Source of the DNA: Betaproteobacteria bacterium Ga0077526
GTDB taxonomy: Bacteria > Pseudomonadota > Gammaproteobacteria > Burkholderiales > Ga0077523
Length of the DNA stretch: 64,000 nt
Assembly (NCBI GenBank): GCA_001464765.1
Contig: LNDV01000034.1
Coordinates: forward strand, 124,001-188,000
Direction: 5' to 3'
The translations under genes and the position numbers were made by a program. The notes under the pieces were generated by a model. That model made no database searches. It was given only the letters and a program-made list of their open reading frames with translations, and was not told the origin of the DNA. Each line of letters starts with the position of its first letter. Position 1 is the stretch's first letter. This document shows positions 52,001 through 60,205 of the stretch, piece by piece.

Positions 52001-55000
52001 GTCGACGTTCACGATGTTGGGTTCGATCAGGGTTTCCGTGACCGCGTTGGACGTAAGCACCACCGTATTGCCACCGCCGGTGTCGATCGAAACATCGAAC
52101 ACCATCGCGGGGTCCGCGGTGCCCGGGTCCGCCGTGCCGTCACCGATGACCCGGCCTGGCTGGTTGAACGACTCGTTGGTGACGAGCGCGTTGAACTCCA
52201 TCACGATGAACTCGCCGTCCGCGTCGGAATCGGCATTCACCACATCGCCCAGACGGAACACCGGGTCGTTGCCCGAGCCCGCCGTGTAGAGGATGTTGCT
52301 GCCAGGCAGCAGGAACGTCGGTGACGCCGTAATGACATCGGCCATCGCCGCGGGTGACCCGCCCGCGAACGCGGCATCGGAAATGGCGAGCCCGCCGCCC
52401 GAGAGCCCTGCAGCGCCGCCCGAGGTCAATGCACCATCGGAGATGAAGCCGACGGTGGTTGTGCCGTCGTTCAGGTACTGCAGTCCGGGCGGCAGCGCGG
52501 GCGTGATCCGCAGTTCGGGGCTGGTGGACTCCGGCAACTGCACCACCATGCGATAGCGCACGATCTCTCCGACCGCGACACGGGTGTCCGTGCGGGGGTT
52601 GCCCGTGCTCTCGACGGCGCCCGCGGTCGGCAGCGTCGAGGCTTCCGAACTGCCGACGATGCGCAGGATGGGCGCCGCGGACGTAACGGTGACGCTGCCC
52701 GTATCGGTGACGACGTAGTCATTGACCCCGCCGGACCCATCGCGCTCCGTGTCATCGGCGCCGACGAAGGGGCTCAGATTGGTGAACGGCAGCCCACCGT
52801 TGGCGGCATCCGGCAGCGAGGACCACCGGGTGGTGCCCGACACCGTGAGTGTCGTCCCCAGATTGACCGCCGTGGTCATCGCAGCCTGGAACGTGAACGT
52901 CGCACTCTGTCCGGCTGCAAGCGTACCGACGGACGGTCGCGTGGCCGCGCCGTTGGTGATGTCCGTGTCGAAGCCCGCGGGCAGCGAGAAAGCCGTGCCC
53001 GCCGTCTGCGTCCATGAGTTGGCCACATACGTGAGACCGGCGGGCAGCGTGAACGCCGCGATGTCTACGTCGTGCGCGTCGATCGTGCCCGAGTTGGTGA
53101 CCGTGACCGTGAAGGTGACGGTATCGCCGGCGTCGGCCGTGCCGGCATCGGGCGTGACGGCGAGGGACACGGTCGGCTCGCGGATCGTGAGGACCGGTGC
53201 AGTGTCCGTGACGCTCACCGCGCCGCCGTTGGCCGAGAACGCGGAAGCGTTGTCCCGCGTCTGCGCGGCCTGATTGGCCACGGTGTCCAGCACCACCACG
53301 CGATAGTCGATGGTGATGGTGTCGGCGGACGTGTTGTCGGTATCGGCGTTGACGAGGTTGCCGAGCGACAGCGTGAAGGTTCTGCCGCTGTTGGTGAAGT
53401 TGGCGCCGCTGATGCCGGCCTCGATCACGCTGTCCGCACCGAGCGACGACGTGATGTCCGGGTCGAACGTCACCGAATCGATACCCACGAAGGCGAGCCC
53501 GGCGTCGAGCGTATCGGTGAACTGAGCGCCATTCAGCACGCCTTCCGCCAGCGACAGCACGACGCGGTAGCGGGCCTGCTCGCCGATGACGGCGTTGGTG
53601 TCGGCCGTGAACACCGGTGCGGTCGGGTCGGAGATGCCGCTCGTCCCCAGCAGCGTCTTGTCGATGAGAGCGCCGGCCAGGGTGATGGTGGCTTCTTCCG
53701 TCAGGCGGCCGTCCACGGTGCCGTCGGTGTCGAGAGCGGCCAGCTGCGTGTAGTCGCCAACGTCGGGCGCGGCGAGCGTACCCGCGGCGCCGTCGCGCCC
53801 GGAGTAGCTCAGCAGTTCGGCGCTGGTGGTCGAGGCGCTTCCGCCCGTGAGCGTGCCCGGCAAGCGCACGTCGTAGGAGATGACCAGCAGGTTGGAGCCG
53901 TTCGTCACGGCGCTGCCGGCGTTGTCCGCCCCGCGACCGAGGAAGCCGGTGGTCGACGCATCGACGAACTCGATGCCGTCCGAGCCGAACAGCGCGGCGC
54001 GCAGCGCGGCTTCCGTCGTGATGGAAGCCCCGGTGGTGGCGTTCAGCACCACGCCGCCCACCGTGTAGTCCACGGCGGTCGTGGCGTTGCCGCGCGTGAT
54101 GCGGATGTTCGAGGTGTCCGCCGCGGTGAGCGAGTAGGGCAGCGTGTCGCGGACCCGGATGTCGAAGGCGCCGTCGTTGGCGGACCCGCTGTTCCGCACG
54201 ACGACGGCGTAGCGAACGGTGTCGTCGGCATCCACATTCGCGGCGTCGGTGTCGAGCTGGGCGCGGTTGGCGTTGGTGATGGTCGCGGCGAGCCCGTCGC
54301 CGGTGGTGGCCGCGGCCGTGATGAGCGCGGTCTCGCTCACCGTCGTGGTGGTGTCGTCCGTGAGAAAGCGCGGCTGGAACGTATGCACGCCCGCCTCGGC
54401 ATCGCGCACGACGCCCTTCTGGATCGTGAGCAGCGGCTGGGTGAGCGTGATCTGCTCGATGTCCTGCGTGGACGTCTGCACGCCCGGCGTGTTCTCGTCG
54501 ATGTGCTCGGCGAGCGCCGTAAGGAAGAACCCTTCGGACGCGAACGGGTCGTCGGCGGCGCGCACCGTGAACAGCACGTCGATCACGCGGGGATCGGGCG
54601 CAGCATCGTCGCGTGTGCCGAAGTCGAAGATGATGCCGTTGGAGCTTTCGTCGGTATGGACATACTGGCGCGCATTGCCGGCCACGGCGTCGTTGCCGAC
54701 CTGAATGGACGCGAAGTGCGTCGGTCCGTAGCTGAACTCCCCGGCGTTCGGCACCGCGGCGCTGGGCGTGTTGCCCGACGCCGCCAGGGTGAAGTTGTTG
54801 AGCAGCCCCCCGCCGACGAGGTCGGCATCGGTCGTGCCGTCGGCGTTGAAGTCGATGCTGGTGAGCGTGGGCAGCGGCAGGTACGTGGCGAGCGTGAAGT
54901 TGTCGTAGTCGCCGGTGGGGACCGTGTAGCGCATCCGGTAGGTGATGGTGTCGCCCGGCACCAGCCGGGTGAGTCGCCCGCCGACATTGCTGGTGTCCCC

Positions 55001-57643
55001 GTTCCGCGCGTAGATGGAGAGGTCGATCTCCTCGGTCTCGATGGCGAGGACCTCGGCGGAATCGTCGAACTCGCGGTTGCCCGTGGAGGCCAGCGAGAAG
55101 TCGAGGTTGCGGCCGTCGACCGTCACGGCGTTCTCGAGGGTGTCGCCCTCGTTCACGTTCAGATTGGCGCCGGCGCCGGCGTCGCGGTCGGTATAGGCCT
55201 CGTCGACGGAAGTCCGGAAGCGGATCACCGCGGTGGAGGCGCCGTTGGCCGGCGCACCGTTCAGCAGGTCGCCCACCACCCGCGGATCGAGCGCGTTGTC
55301 CTGCAGCAGCCCGGCGACATCGAACGTGACGTACGAGCGCGTCTCGGTCGGCGCGACGTTCTGGACGGCGCCCAGGGCATCGAAATAGCCGGCGCTGTCA
55401 GGCGTGCCGAAGCCGGTCGTGCCCTGCGCTGCCGATACCACCGAGAACCGGCCGCCGGTGAAGTTGAGCGTCTGGCTCACGTAACTGCCGGAACCGTTGT
55501 TGTAGCTGATGACCAGGGTGGGCGTGAACTGGCCGGGGCCCGAGCCCAGCGCAAGCACCGTCTGCCCGTCGGACACCATGTCGCGCACGGTGATGTCGTC
55601 GAGGGCGAAGAAGTCGGACACCTGGACGTCGAGCGTGTACTCGATGATGTCGCCGGGCGTGGGGCGGGTGGGATCACCGCCGGACACATTGGTGATGACG
55701 TCGCCGTTCTTCTGGATCGCGATGGCCTCGGCTTCGAGGCGGTGCGCGCGGCCCGAGGGCTCGTCGGTGTCGGAGTTGTACGTGACCGCACGGTCGGCGT
55801 CGTCGGCGTCCGTCGGGTTCCAGTTGCCGGTGACTTCGGTGTCGACGTTCCAGAACGTGGAGTTCGCGGTGGTGCGATCGATGACGCGGTTGGCGTCTCC
55901 CGCCCCGTTCTCGTTGAACTCGGTCACGTAGAACTGCACGACCATCGAGGCATCGATGGCGGCCGTGGTGCCGGTGGCCGACGCGATGGTGCGGGTGACC
56001 GTGCCGCCGTTGTTCACCGCGACATCCGCGGAGGAGAGGATGGGCGTGGTGCCGCCAAGCGTTGGCGTGGCGGTGTCCGCCGCGGCCGCAGAAACCAGCA
56101 CGCCGTTCACGTTGGTCCACCCGCCGGCCGGCGTGGCGCCGATGGACGTGCCGGTAATGGCCGCGGGCGTGCCGGTGATGCGCACGAACCGCAGCGCTTC
56201 GTTGGCGTTGGCTTCGTCCTGCAGGATCTGGCTCAGCGCGAGGTTCGTGAGCGTCTGACCCGATGCGATGTCCACGTCGATGCGGTAGCCGCGCAGGTAG
56301 TTGGGACCGGTGGCGGTTTCGTCCTCGGGGCCGATGTAGGTGGTGGTGACCCGGTAGAGCTCCGGATTGACCGTGAGCACTGTCGAGCTGCCGAGGATCG
56401 GTGCATCGGCGCCCGGGTTGTCGAGGGCGTCCTGTCCGAAGCGGAACCCGCCCATCACCGTGATCGGCAGGTTCGTCTCCACGTCCGCAAAACCGCCGAG
56501 CGAGCCGTTCACCGTGATGTCGATGGCAGGCTGGCCGGAAGTGAAGCTGCCGAAGGGCAGCTGGATCGTGTAGTAGCGGTCCCCCGCCTGATACCCCGAG
56601 GGGATGGTGACGGTCGGTGCGGTGCCACCGTCGCCGAAGAGCGTGGCGACGCTGCCGCTGCCCGATGTGAGCGTGCCCGACAGCACCGTGAGCGGCAGGC
56701 CCAGATACGTGGCGCCGGAGATCGTGATGCCTTCCTGCTGGGCCACGGCACCGGCCGTGTTGGAAACGTTGTCGGGGTCGCGCCCGGCCGCGGGCACGAA
56801 CACCACGATGTAGGGCGCGAACCCGGTCTCGGGCGCCCCGGTGTTGTCGAAGGTGACGGCGAAGGTGAAGTCCTCGCCGATGAGCACCGGCTTCGTGGTC
56901 TCGGCGAGAGTGGCACTCGGCGTTGCCGCGAGCAGACCGGCATAAGCCGACTGCCCGGCGGCACTCAGGACCGCCGGCGCGGTGATGACGCCGGCGCGGA
57001 CTTCGAGATCCCAGTCCCCGCCGAGAACGGCGGCGCCGGTGGCATCGTCGGATGCCGCCACGTCGGCGCCGAGCGCAGCTGCGAGGTTGCGAACAAACGC
57101 TGCGCCGTCCTGACCGGCGCCGACATCGCAACCGTACAGGACGACGTCCGCGCCACCCGTCAGGGCGTTGCCAAGCCGGGAGAGCGCGACGCCGCGGGAC
57201 GCGAGCGCGGCGGTGTCCACGAACTGCCCGTTCAGGCTCAGGCCGCCTTCGGCACCATGGGACAGGACATGCAGCGCCGAGAGCGACGGGACGCTCTCGG
57301 CGGCCTCGACGATCTGCATGAGGGCATCGCGCCGCGCATCGAGAACGAGGACGCGCGTATCGGCGGGCAACGACGCCGGGAGAAGTTCTCGCCAGCCTGC
57401 CACCGTGGGATCGACCACCAGCAGCGCGGGCGACGGGGCTTCCTGCGGTGGCGCATGCGGTGTATCGGCGATGTCGACTGCCGTCAGTGCAGTAGCGCCA
57501 ATCGCGCCGTCGAACAGCAGCCGCGGCTCCAGCGCCATGAGGCAGCGCGGCCCCGAGGGCATCGGCGCGGAGGGTGCCGATGTCGCCAAAGCACGACGTT
57601 GCATGAACGGGATGCGCAGAAAATTCCGCAGAGTCTTGGTCAT
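49025..57643 (-). CDS. Giant LEPR-XLL / DUF4347 repeat surface protein
   Basis: 2872-residue predicted exported adhesin-like protein. Near the N-terminus lies LEPRLLFDG (38-46), the LEPR-XLL motif. A DUF4347 domain (about 72-220) follows with HVLSHGAEGG (H129-G130) and VVLYGCDVGAG (C172). Residues about 240-2050 are tandem beta-sandwich DUF11-like repeats (TVTNSGTIDAHDVDI; YEVTFSNTGTATAHDV). An SdrD-B-like unit starts near 2055 (GTLWDDTDTPDGTIGAGE), VCBS/cadherin-like units cover about 2177-2550, then a Pro/Ala-rich region and a basic Lys-Pro tail (PKPKPKPKAKPAPAAPQC) ending in cysteine. There is no classical Sec signal and no RTX nonapeptides seen. Start ATG 57643 (MTKTLRNFLRI) fits the motif position. 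Confidence 0.9.
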   Translation of the reverse strand: MTKTLRNFLRIPFMQRRALATSAPSAPMPSGPRCLMALEPRLLFDGAIGATALTAVDIADTPHAPPQEAPSPALLVVDPTVAGWRELLPASLPADTRVLVLDARRDALMQIVEAAESVPSLSALHVLSHGAEGGLSLNGQFVDTAALASRGVALSRLGNALTGGADVVLYGCDVGAGQDGAAFVRNLAAALGADVAASDDATGAAVLGGDWDLEVRAGVITAPAVLSAAGQSAYAGLLAATPSATLAETTKPVLIGEDFTFAVTFDNTGAPETGFAPYIVVFVPAAGRDPDNVSNTAGAVAQQEGITISGATYLGLPLTVLSGTLTSGSGSVATLFGDGGTAPTVTIPSGYQAGDRYYTIQLPFGSFTSGQPAIDITVNGSLGGFADVETNLPITVMGGFRFGQDALDNPGADAPILGSSTVLTVNPELYRVTTTYIGPEDETATGPNYLRGYRIDVDIASGQTLTNLALSQILQDEANANEALRFVRITGTPAAITGTSIGATPAGGWTNVNGVLVSAAAADTATPTLGGTTPILSSADVAVNNGGTVTRTIASATGTTAAIDASMVVQFYVTEFNENGAGDANRVIDRTTANSTFWNVDTEVTGNWNPTDADDADRAVTYNSDTDEPSGRAHRLEAEAIAIQKNGDVITNVSGGDPTRPTPGDIIEYTLDVQVSDFFALDDITVRDMVSDGQTVLALGSGPGQFTPTLVISYNNGSGSYVSQTLNFTGGRFSVVSAAQGTTGFGTPDSAGYFDALGAVQNVAPTETRSYVTFDVAGLLQDNALDPRVVGDLLNGAPANGASTAVIRFRTSVDEAYTDRDAGAGANLNVNEGDTLENAVTVDGRNLDFSLASTGNREFDDSAEVLAIETEEIDLSIYARNGDTSNVGGRLTRLVPGDTITYRMRYTVPTGDYDNFTLATYLPLPTLTSIDFNADGTTDADLVGGGLLNNFTLAASGNTPSAAVPNAGEFSYGPTHFASIQVGNDAVAGNARQYVHTDESSNGIIFDFGTRDDAAPDPRVIDVLFTVRAADDPFASEGFFLTALAEHIDENTPGVQTSTQDIEQITLTQPLLTIQKGVVRDAEAGVHTFQPRFLTDDTTTTVSETALITAAATTGDGLAATITNANRAQLDTDAANVDADDTVRYAVVVRNSGSANDGAFDIRVRDTLPYSLTAADTSNIRITRGNATTAVDYTVGGVVLNATTGASITTEAALRAALFGSDGIEFVDASTTGFLGRGADNAGSAVTNGSNLLVISYDVRLPGTLTGGSASTTSAELLSYSGRDGAAGTLAAPDVGDYTQLAALDTDGTVDGRLTEEATITLAGALIDKTLLGTSGISDPTAPVFTADTNAVIGEQARYRVVLSLAEGVLNGAQFTDTLDAGLAFVGIDSVTFDPDITSSLGADSVIEAGISGANFTNSGRTFTLSLGNLVNADTDNTSADTITIDYRVVVLDTVANQAAQTRDNASAFSANGGAVSVTDTAPVLTIREPTVSLAVTPDAGTADAGDTVTFTVTVTNSGTIDAHDVDIAAFTLPAGLTYVANSWTQTAGTAFSLPAGFDTDITNGAATRPSVGTLAAGQSATFTFQAAMTTAVNLGTTLTVSGTTRWSSLPDAANGGLPFTNLSPFVGADDTERDGSGGVNDYVVTDTGSVTVTSAAPILRIVGSSEASTLPTAGAVESTGNPRTDTRVAVGEIVRYRMVVQLPESTSPELRITPALPPGLQYLNDGTTTVGFISDGALTSGGAAGLSGGGLAISDAAFAGGSPAAMADVITASPTFLLPGSNILYTAGSGNDPVFRLGDVVNADSDADGEFIVMEFNALVTNESFNQPGRVIGDGTADPGTADPAMVFDVSIDTGGGNTVVLTSNAVTETLIEPNIVNVDKRVVATDGSLVTYEVTFSNTGTATAHDVVFIDEFAGVADLTFGGAASVTPTVGSGVTGVTNQSDADTAALAITEIAAGGTVTVRYTATVAPGAVVTGNPAIVTYSSLATSSTEATAGGEQLTFGALTSTGGTAGSATGERTGADGVQTNEADAADRTAPLNNFRDQDTAGLGAIAGTLWDDTDTPDGTIGAGETRLAGQTVTLRWAGTNGTFGDGDDSVLTTTTDASGAYSFSALPAGNYRVTGPGSVTRVIGADTDNAVPRFDAGGGTVTDGLIDLTLGEAQSRTNQDIGYERPNDAPVATPETRTTDETAVRNGNVLTGATTEPSTGTGLADTDVDAAPGQVIVQGAAVGGLTTNPGALNTGVGTALNGSFGTLVINADGSYTYTPDPVRTSLIPDGQTRDEVFTYTITDQGGSGAGGPLTANSTVTITLTGVNQPPAGTDNTLAVTEDTDRPLSAADFGLSDPDFGDSVSAVRIDTLPASGTLLLNGTPVTAGQIIPTADLANLVYRPATNANRDLVAPPAFTFSARDTFGAFDPAPNTITFDVAPVNDPPAVGSSTLTVPGGSSGNALPGGLVSSPDGPGETVTITVTGIPDASQGTVRLADGTPVTNGQTLTPAQFAGLTFTPDPAIGGGTNPDGSFPGGTLGYTASDGTSSASGTVVFNVLPVPTFPPDVPVISPAPPPLIDVATGGGGALPGGPISPAPPSGLAPGSGGGVTPVTDALAGNGGSPSGALTPAAAGLIAPLGTLAPSIGAGLTTPLGDPVRNAVNDASNTRAANDARVAAARDPAALDGNGFFQSPRVNGFFGPEVIGPSALIGAAAVSALAPEAAPSALAPATPEPAPASAPPANAGASAAAPGPSRLPDAPPPPPAPAVAPFVAIDPSPPPAEPRFLAADPAALEAARAQVECGPQVKAPVKPVKPKKRVDKRPLSAIEPATGGERDKDRSPAAKAFSEMVKEAQDTAKPKVKMKPKPKPKPKAKPAPAAPQC

Positions 57644-57984
57644 TGCTGCTACACGCCGCCCGACGAAGCGACCGTTGTGGCCGATACCCAAGTGTAATGA
57701 AGCGCGACGGACTTTCGCGAACGATAGCGGTGGAAAATAGCACGGGCTAGTACGAGTCGCGCTGAACGGTCGCGCAGACGATGCGGGCGACGCGCGGCGA
57801 GCCCATGCAGCGCACAGCATGGGGGCACCGCGTCCGGCGAGGCACCGACTCGGCGCCGGAAAGTCCTGAGCGGTCCGGCAAGTGAGCCGGCCCAAGAGCG
57901 TGACCCGACCCGACACCGCTCCGCGCGGCCGCATCGAGTTCATTACTTGCAAGGTAATGCCACGGCCACTGCGAAGCCATTACG
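57644..57984. other. Divergent intergenic region, giant gene / XRE regulator
   Basis: 341 bases without a credible gene; frames extending into it from the giant gene are GC-rich noise. It must hold the promoter of the secretion run (minus) and that of the XRE regulator (plus). The segment next to the giant gene (57660-57760) is AT-richer. The only clear element is the palindrome at 57941-57959. Confidence 0.6.
57941..57959 (+). promoter_or_regulatory. Palindromic operator-like site before the XRE gene
   Basis: Bases 57941-57959 read CATTACTTGCAAGGTAATG, an inverted repeat of CATTAC around TTGCAA(G). The half-site CATTAC recurs at 57978-57983, directly before the start codon. It lies 25 bases upstream of the regulator start, a normal place for autoregulation by an XRE/Cro-type dimer. 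The link to this regulator is inferred from position. Confidence 0.55.
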
Positions 57985-58809
57985 ATGCATCCCATGATCA
58001 CTCCTTCCTTCGGCGACCACCTCCGGCTCTGGCGCCAGCGACGCCACCTGAGCCAGCAGGCGCTGGCCGACCGGGCCAACCTGTCGACGCGCCATCTGAG
58101 CTTTCTCGAAACCGGGCGCTCCACGCCCAGCCGCGAGATGGTGCTGAGGCTGGCCGAGCAACTGGATATTCCTCTGCGGGAGCGCAACCCCATGCTGGCT
58201 GCCGCGGGCTACGCCCCGATGTACCGGACCAGTTCCCTCGATGCCCCGGAGATGGACGCCGCCCGCCGGTCGCTCGACCTGCTGCTGAAGAGCCACCTGC
58301 CCAACCCCGCCTTCGTCATCGACCGGTTCTACAACGTGGTCGCGGCCAATGACGCCGTGAGCCTGCTGCTCCAGACGGCCCAGCCGGAGTTCCTCGAGCC
58401 GCCCATCAACGTGGTGAAGCTGAGCCTGCACCCCAAGGGCGTAGCCGGGCAGATCGTGAACTTCCGCCAGTGGCGACGCCATGTGCTGAGCCGCCTGCAC
58501 GACCAGCTGGAACGCACCGGCGACGCTTACCTGCGCGTGCTGTTCGAGGAAGTCTCGAACTATCCCCTGCCGGACGGCGCCGACGACCGCGACCTGGAGC
58601 ACGAACACTTCGGCGTTCTGCTCCCGCTGCAGATGCGCTCCCCCGCGGGCGTGCTGAGCCTCGTCAGCACCGTGACGGTCTTCGGGACGCCGCACGACAT
58701 CACCCTGCAGGAACTGGCGATCGAATCGTTCTTTCCGGCGGACGATTTCACCGCGCAGACACTGGCGGCAGCCGTCGCCGCGATGCAGGAGAACCGCGGC
58801 AACGGCTGA
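57985..58809 (+). CDS. XRE-family regulator with MmyB-like ligand domain
   Basis: 274-residue regulator. The N-terminal Cro/C1 HTH (about 8-65) reads FGDHLRLWRQRRHLSQQALA, DRANLSTRHLSFLETGRSTP, and SREMVLRLAEQLDIPLRERN. Residues about 100-270 match the MmyB-like ligand-binding (PAS-like) domain (FVIDRFYNVVAANDAVSLLL; VFGTPHDITLQELAIESFFP). Such regulators often control nearby oxidoreductase genes, which fits the Old Yellow Enzyme gene downstream. ATG 57985 is used (MHPMITPSFG); ATG 57994 is possible. Confidence 0.9.
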   Translation: MHPMITPSFGDHLRLWRQRRHLSQQALADRANLSTRHLSFLETGRSTPSREMVLRLAEQLDIPLRERNPMLAAAGYAPMYRTSSLDAPEMDAARRSLDLLLKSHLPNPAFVIDRFYNVVAANDAVSLLLQTAQPEFLEPPINVVKLSLHPKGVAGQIVNFRQWRRHVLSRLHDQLERTGDAYLRVLFEEVSNYPLPDGADDRDLEHEHFGVLLPLQMRSPAGVLSLVSTVTVFGTPHDITLQELAIESFFPADDFTAQTLAAAVAAMQENRGNG

Positions 58810-58926
58810 CCGCGGCACCGCAGTGCGCGGCCATCGGATGGGCCGCAGAAGCACGGACGACCGATGCGCTATGCTCGCCTCCCTCGCAGGTGGCAAGCAT
58901 AGCCGCCGCTCTCTCCGGAACCTTCG

Positions 58927-60042
58927 ATGACCACGACCCATCTGTTCAAGCCTCTCAGCCTCGGCCGCCTGTCGCTCTCCCACCGCGTGGTGATGCCGCC
59001 GCTCACGCGCATGCGCGCCACCGAGCAGACCTACACCGCCAACCCGATGATGGCCCGGTACTACGGGCAGCGCGCCACGCCCGGCGGCTTCATCATCGGT
59101 GAGGCGTCGCAGATCTCGCCGGACGGCCGCGGAGTGCCGTGTTCCCCCGGCATCCACACACCGGAACAGATCGAAGGCTGGAAGCTGGTGACCGATGCGG
59201 TCCACGCCAAGGGCGGCCACATGTTCCTGCAGCTGTGGCACATGGGCCGGCTGTCCCACCCGTCGCATCTCGACGGCGCCCTGCCCGTCGCGCCGTCCGC
59301 CATCGCGGCGCAAGGCGAGGCCCTGACGGCCAACTACAAGCGCGAACCCTTCCTCACCCCGCGCGCCCTCGCGACCGGCGAGATCTCGGGCCTCATCGAA
59401 CGCTATGCCCAGGCCGCCCGCAATGCGATGGCGGCGGGCTTCGACGGCGTGGAGATCCATTCGGCCAACGGCTACCTGCTCGAGCAGTTCCTGCAGTCGC
59501 GGACCAACCAGCGCACCGATGTCTACGGCGGCTCGATCGAGAACCGCTGCCGGCTGGTGCTGGAAGTGACTGCGGCGATCGCCGCGGTGTGGGGCGCGGA
59601 CCGCGTAGGCATCCGGCTCTCGCCCTACGGCATCGCCAACGACAGCGGCGAAGCCGAACCGATGCCGCTGTACACGCACCTGATCCGCGAACTCGACCAG
59701 TTCGGCCTCGCGTACCTGCACCTCATCGAACCGCGCGCGAGCGGTGCCGGCCAGAGAGAGGTGGACCACCAGAACGTGCCGTCCGCCGCGAAGCTGTTCC
59801 GGCCGATGTGGCGCACGAAGCTGATCGCGGCCGGCAACTTCCGCGGCGACAGCGCCGAAGCGATGCTTGCCGATAGCGACGCGGATGCCATCGCCTTCGG
59901 CCGCCTGTTCATCTCCAACCCCGATCTGCCCGAACGTCTTCGCACCGGCACGCCGCTCACGCCTTACAACCGCGCGACGTTCTACTCGAAGGGGCCGGAG
60001 GGCTACGTGGATTACACGAAGGCGGACGGATCGGCGGCGTAG
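58927..60042 (+). CDS. Alkene reductase (Old Yellow Enzyme family)
   Basis: 371-residue FMN-dependent ene-reductase of the NemA/OYE family, reducing activated C=C bonds or nitro compounds with NAD(P)H. It starts with LFKPLSLGRLSLSHRVVMPP followed by LTRMRA. The substrate-binding pair is in GFDGVEIHSANGYLLEQFLQ (His-x-x-Asn), then SRTNQRTDVYGGSIENR, and the FMN phosphate site is near ADAIAFGRLFISNPDLP. It lies 117 bases downstream of the XRE regulator on the same strand and may be its target. Confidence 0.95.
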   Translation: MTTTHLFKPLSLGRLSLSHRVVMPPLTRMRATEQTYTANPMMARYYGQRATPGGFIIGEASQISPDGRGVPCSPGIHTPEQIEGWKLVTDAVHAKGGHMFLQLWHMGRLSHPSHLDGALPVAPSAIAAQGEALTANYKREPFLTPRALATGEISGLIERYAQAARNAMAAGFDGVEIHSANGYLLEQFLQSRTNQRTDVYGGSIENRCRLVLEVTAAIAAVWGADRVGIRLSPYGIANDSGEAEPMPLYTHLIRELDQFGLAYLHLIEPRASGAGQREVDHQNVPSAAKLFRPMWRTKLIAAGNFRGDSAEAMLADSDADAIAFGRLFISNPDLPERLRTGTPLTPYNRATFYSKGPEGYVDYTKADGSAA

Positions 60043-60052
60043 ACGCGTCTGC

Positions 60053-60163
60053 CCCGGGGGGAGCCCGGGCTACGGGTGCGGGATGACACGGTTTCGTAGC
60101 CCGGGCTCCCCCGGGACCTGTGTCCCACCCATCATGAATCCGTAGCCCGGGCTCCGCCCGGGG
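60053..60163. repeat. Three REP-like extragenic palindromes
   Basis: The unit GTAGCCCGGGCTCC(G/C)CCCGGG occurs in reverse at 60053-60073 and forward at 60096-60115 and 60142-60162. The reverse and first forward copies can pair into a long stem across about 20 bases. It lies in the gap between the OYE and SDR genes. Such short GC-rich palindromes are usually scattered through many intergenic regions of a genome. Confidence 0.8.
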
Positions 60164-60205
60164 AATCCTCACCCCACACGCTCCGCCCGTTCGCGAGGAC
60201 ATTCC

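Noticed and set aside
46313..52324. Uninterrupted plus-strand frame of 2003 codons
   Set aside because: It runs antisense to the HlyD, TolC and giant-protein genes, whose minus-strand products have clear domains. Its translation is Arg/Gly/Ala/His-rich with no domain; it arises from high GC and repeats that avoid stops on the opposite strand.
53072..57697. Uninterrupted plus-strand frame of 1541 codons
   Set aside because: It is the antisense of the DUF11 repeat region and lacks domains and a ribosome binding site.
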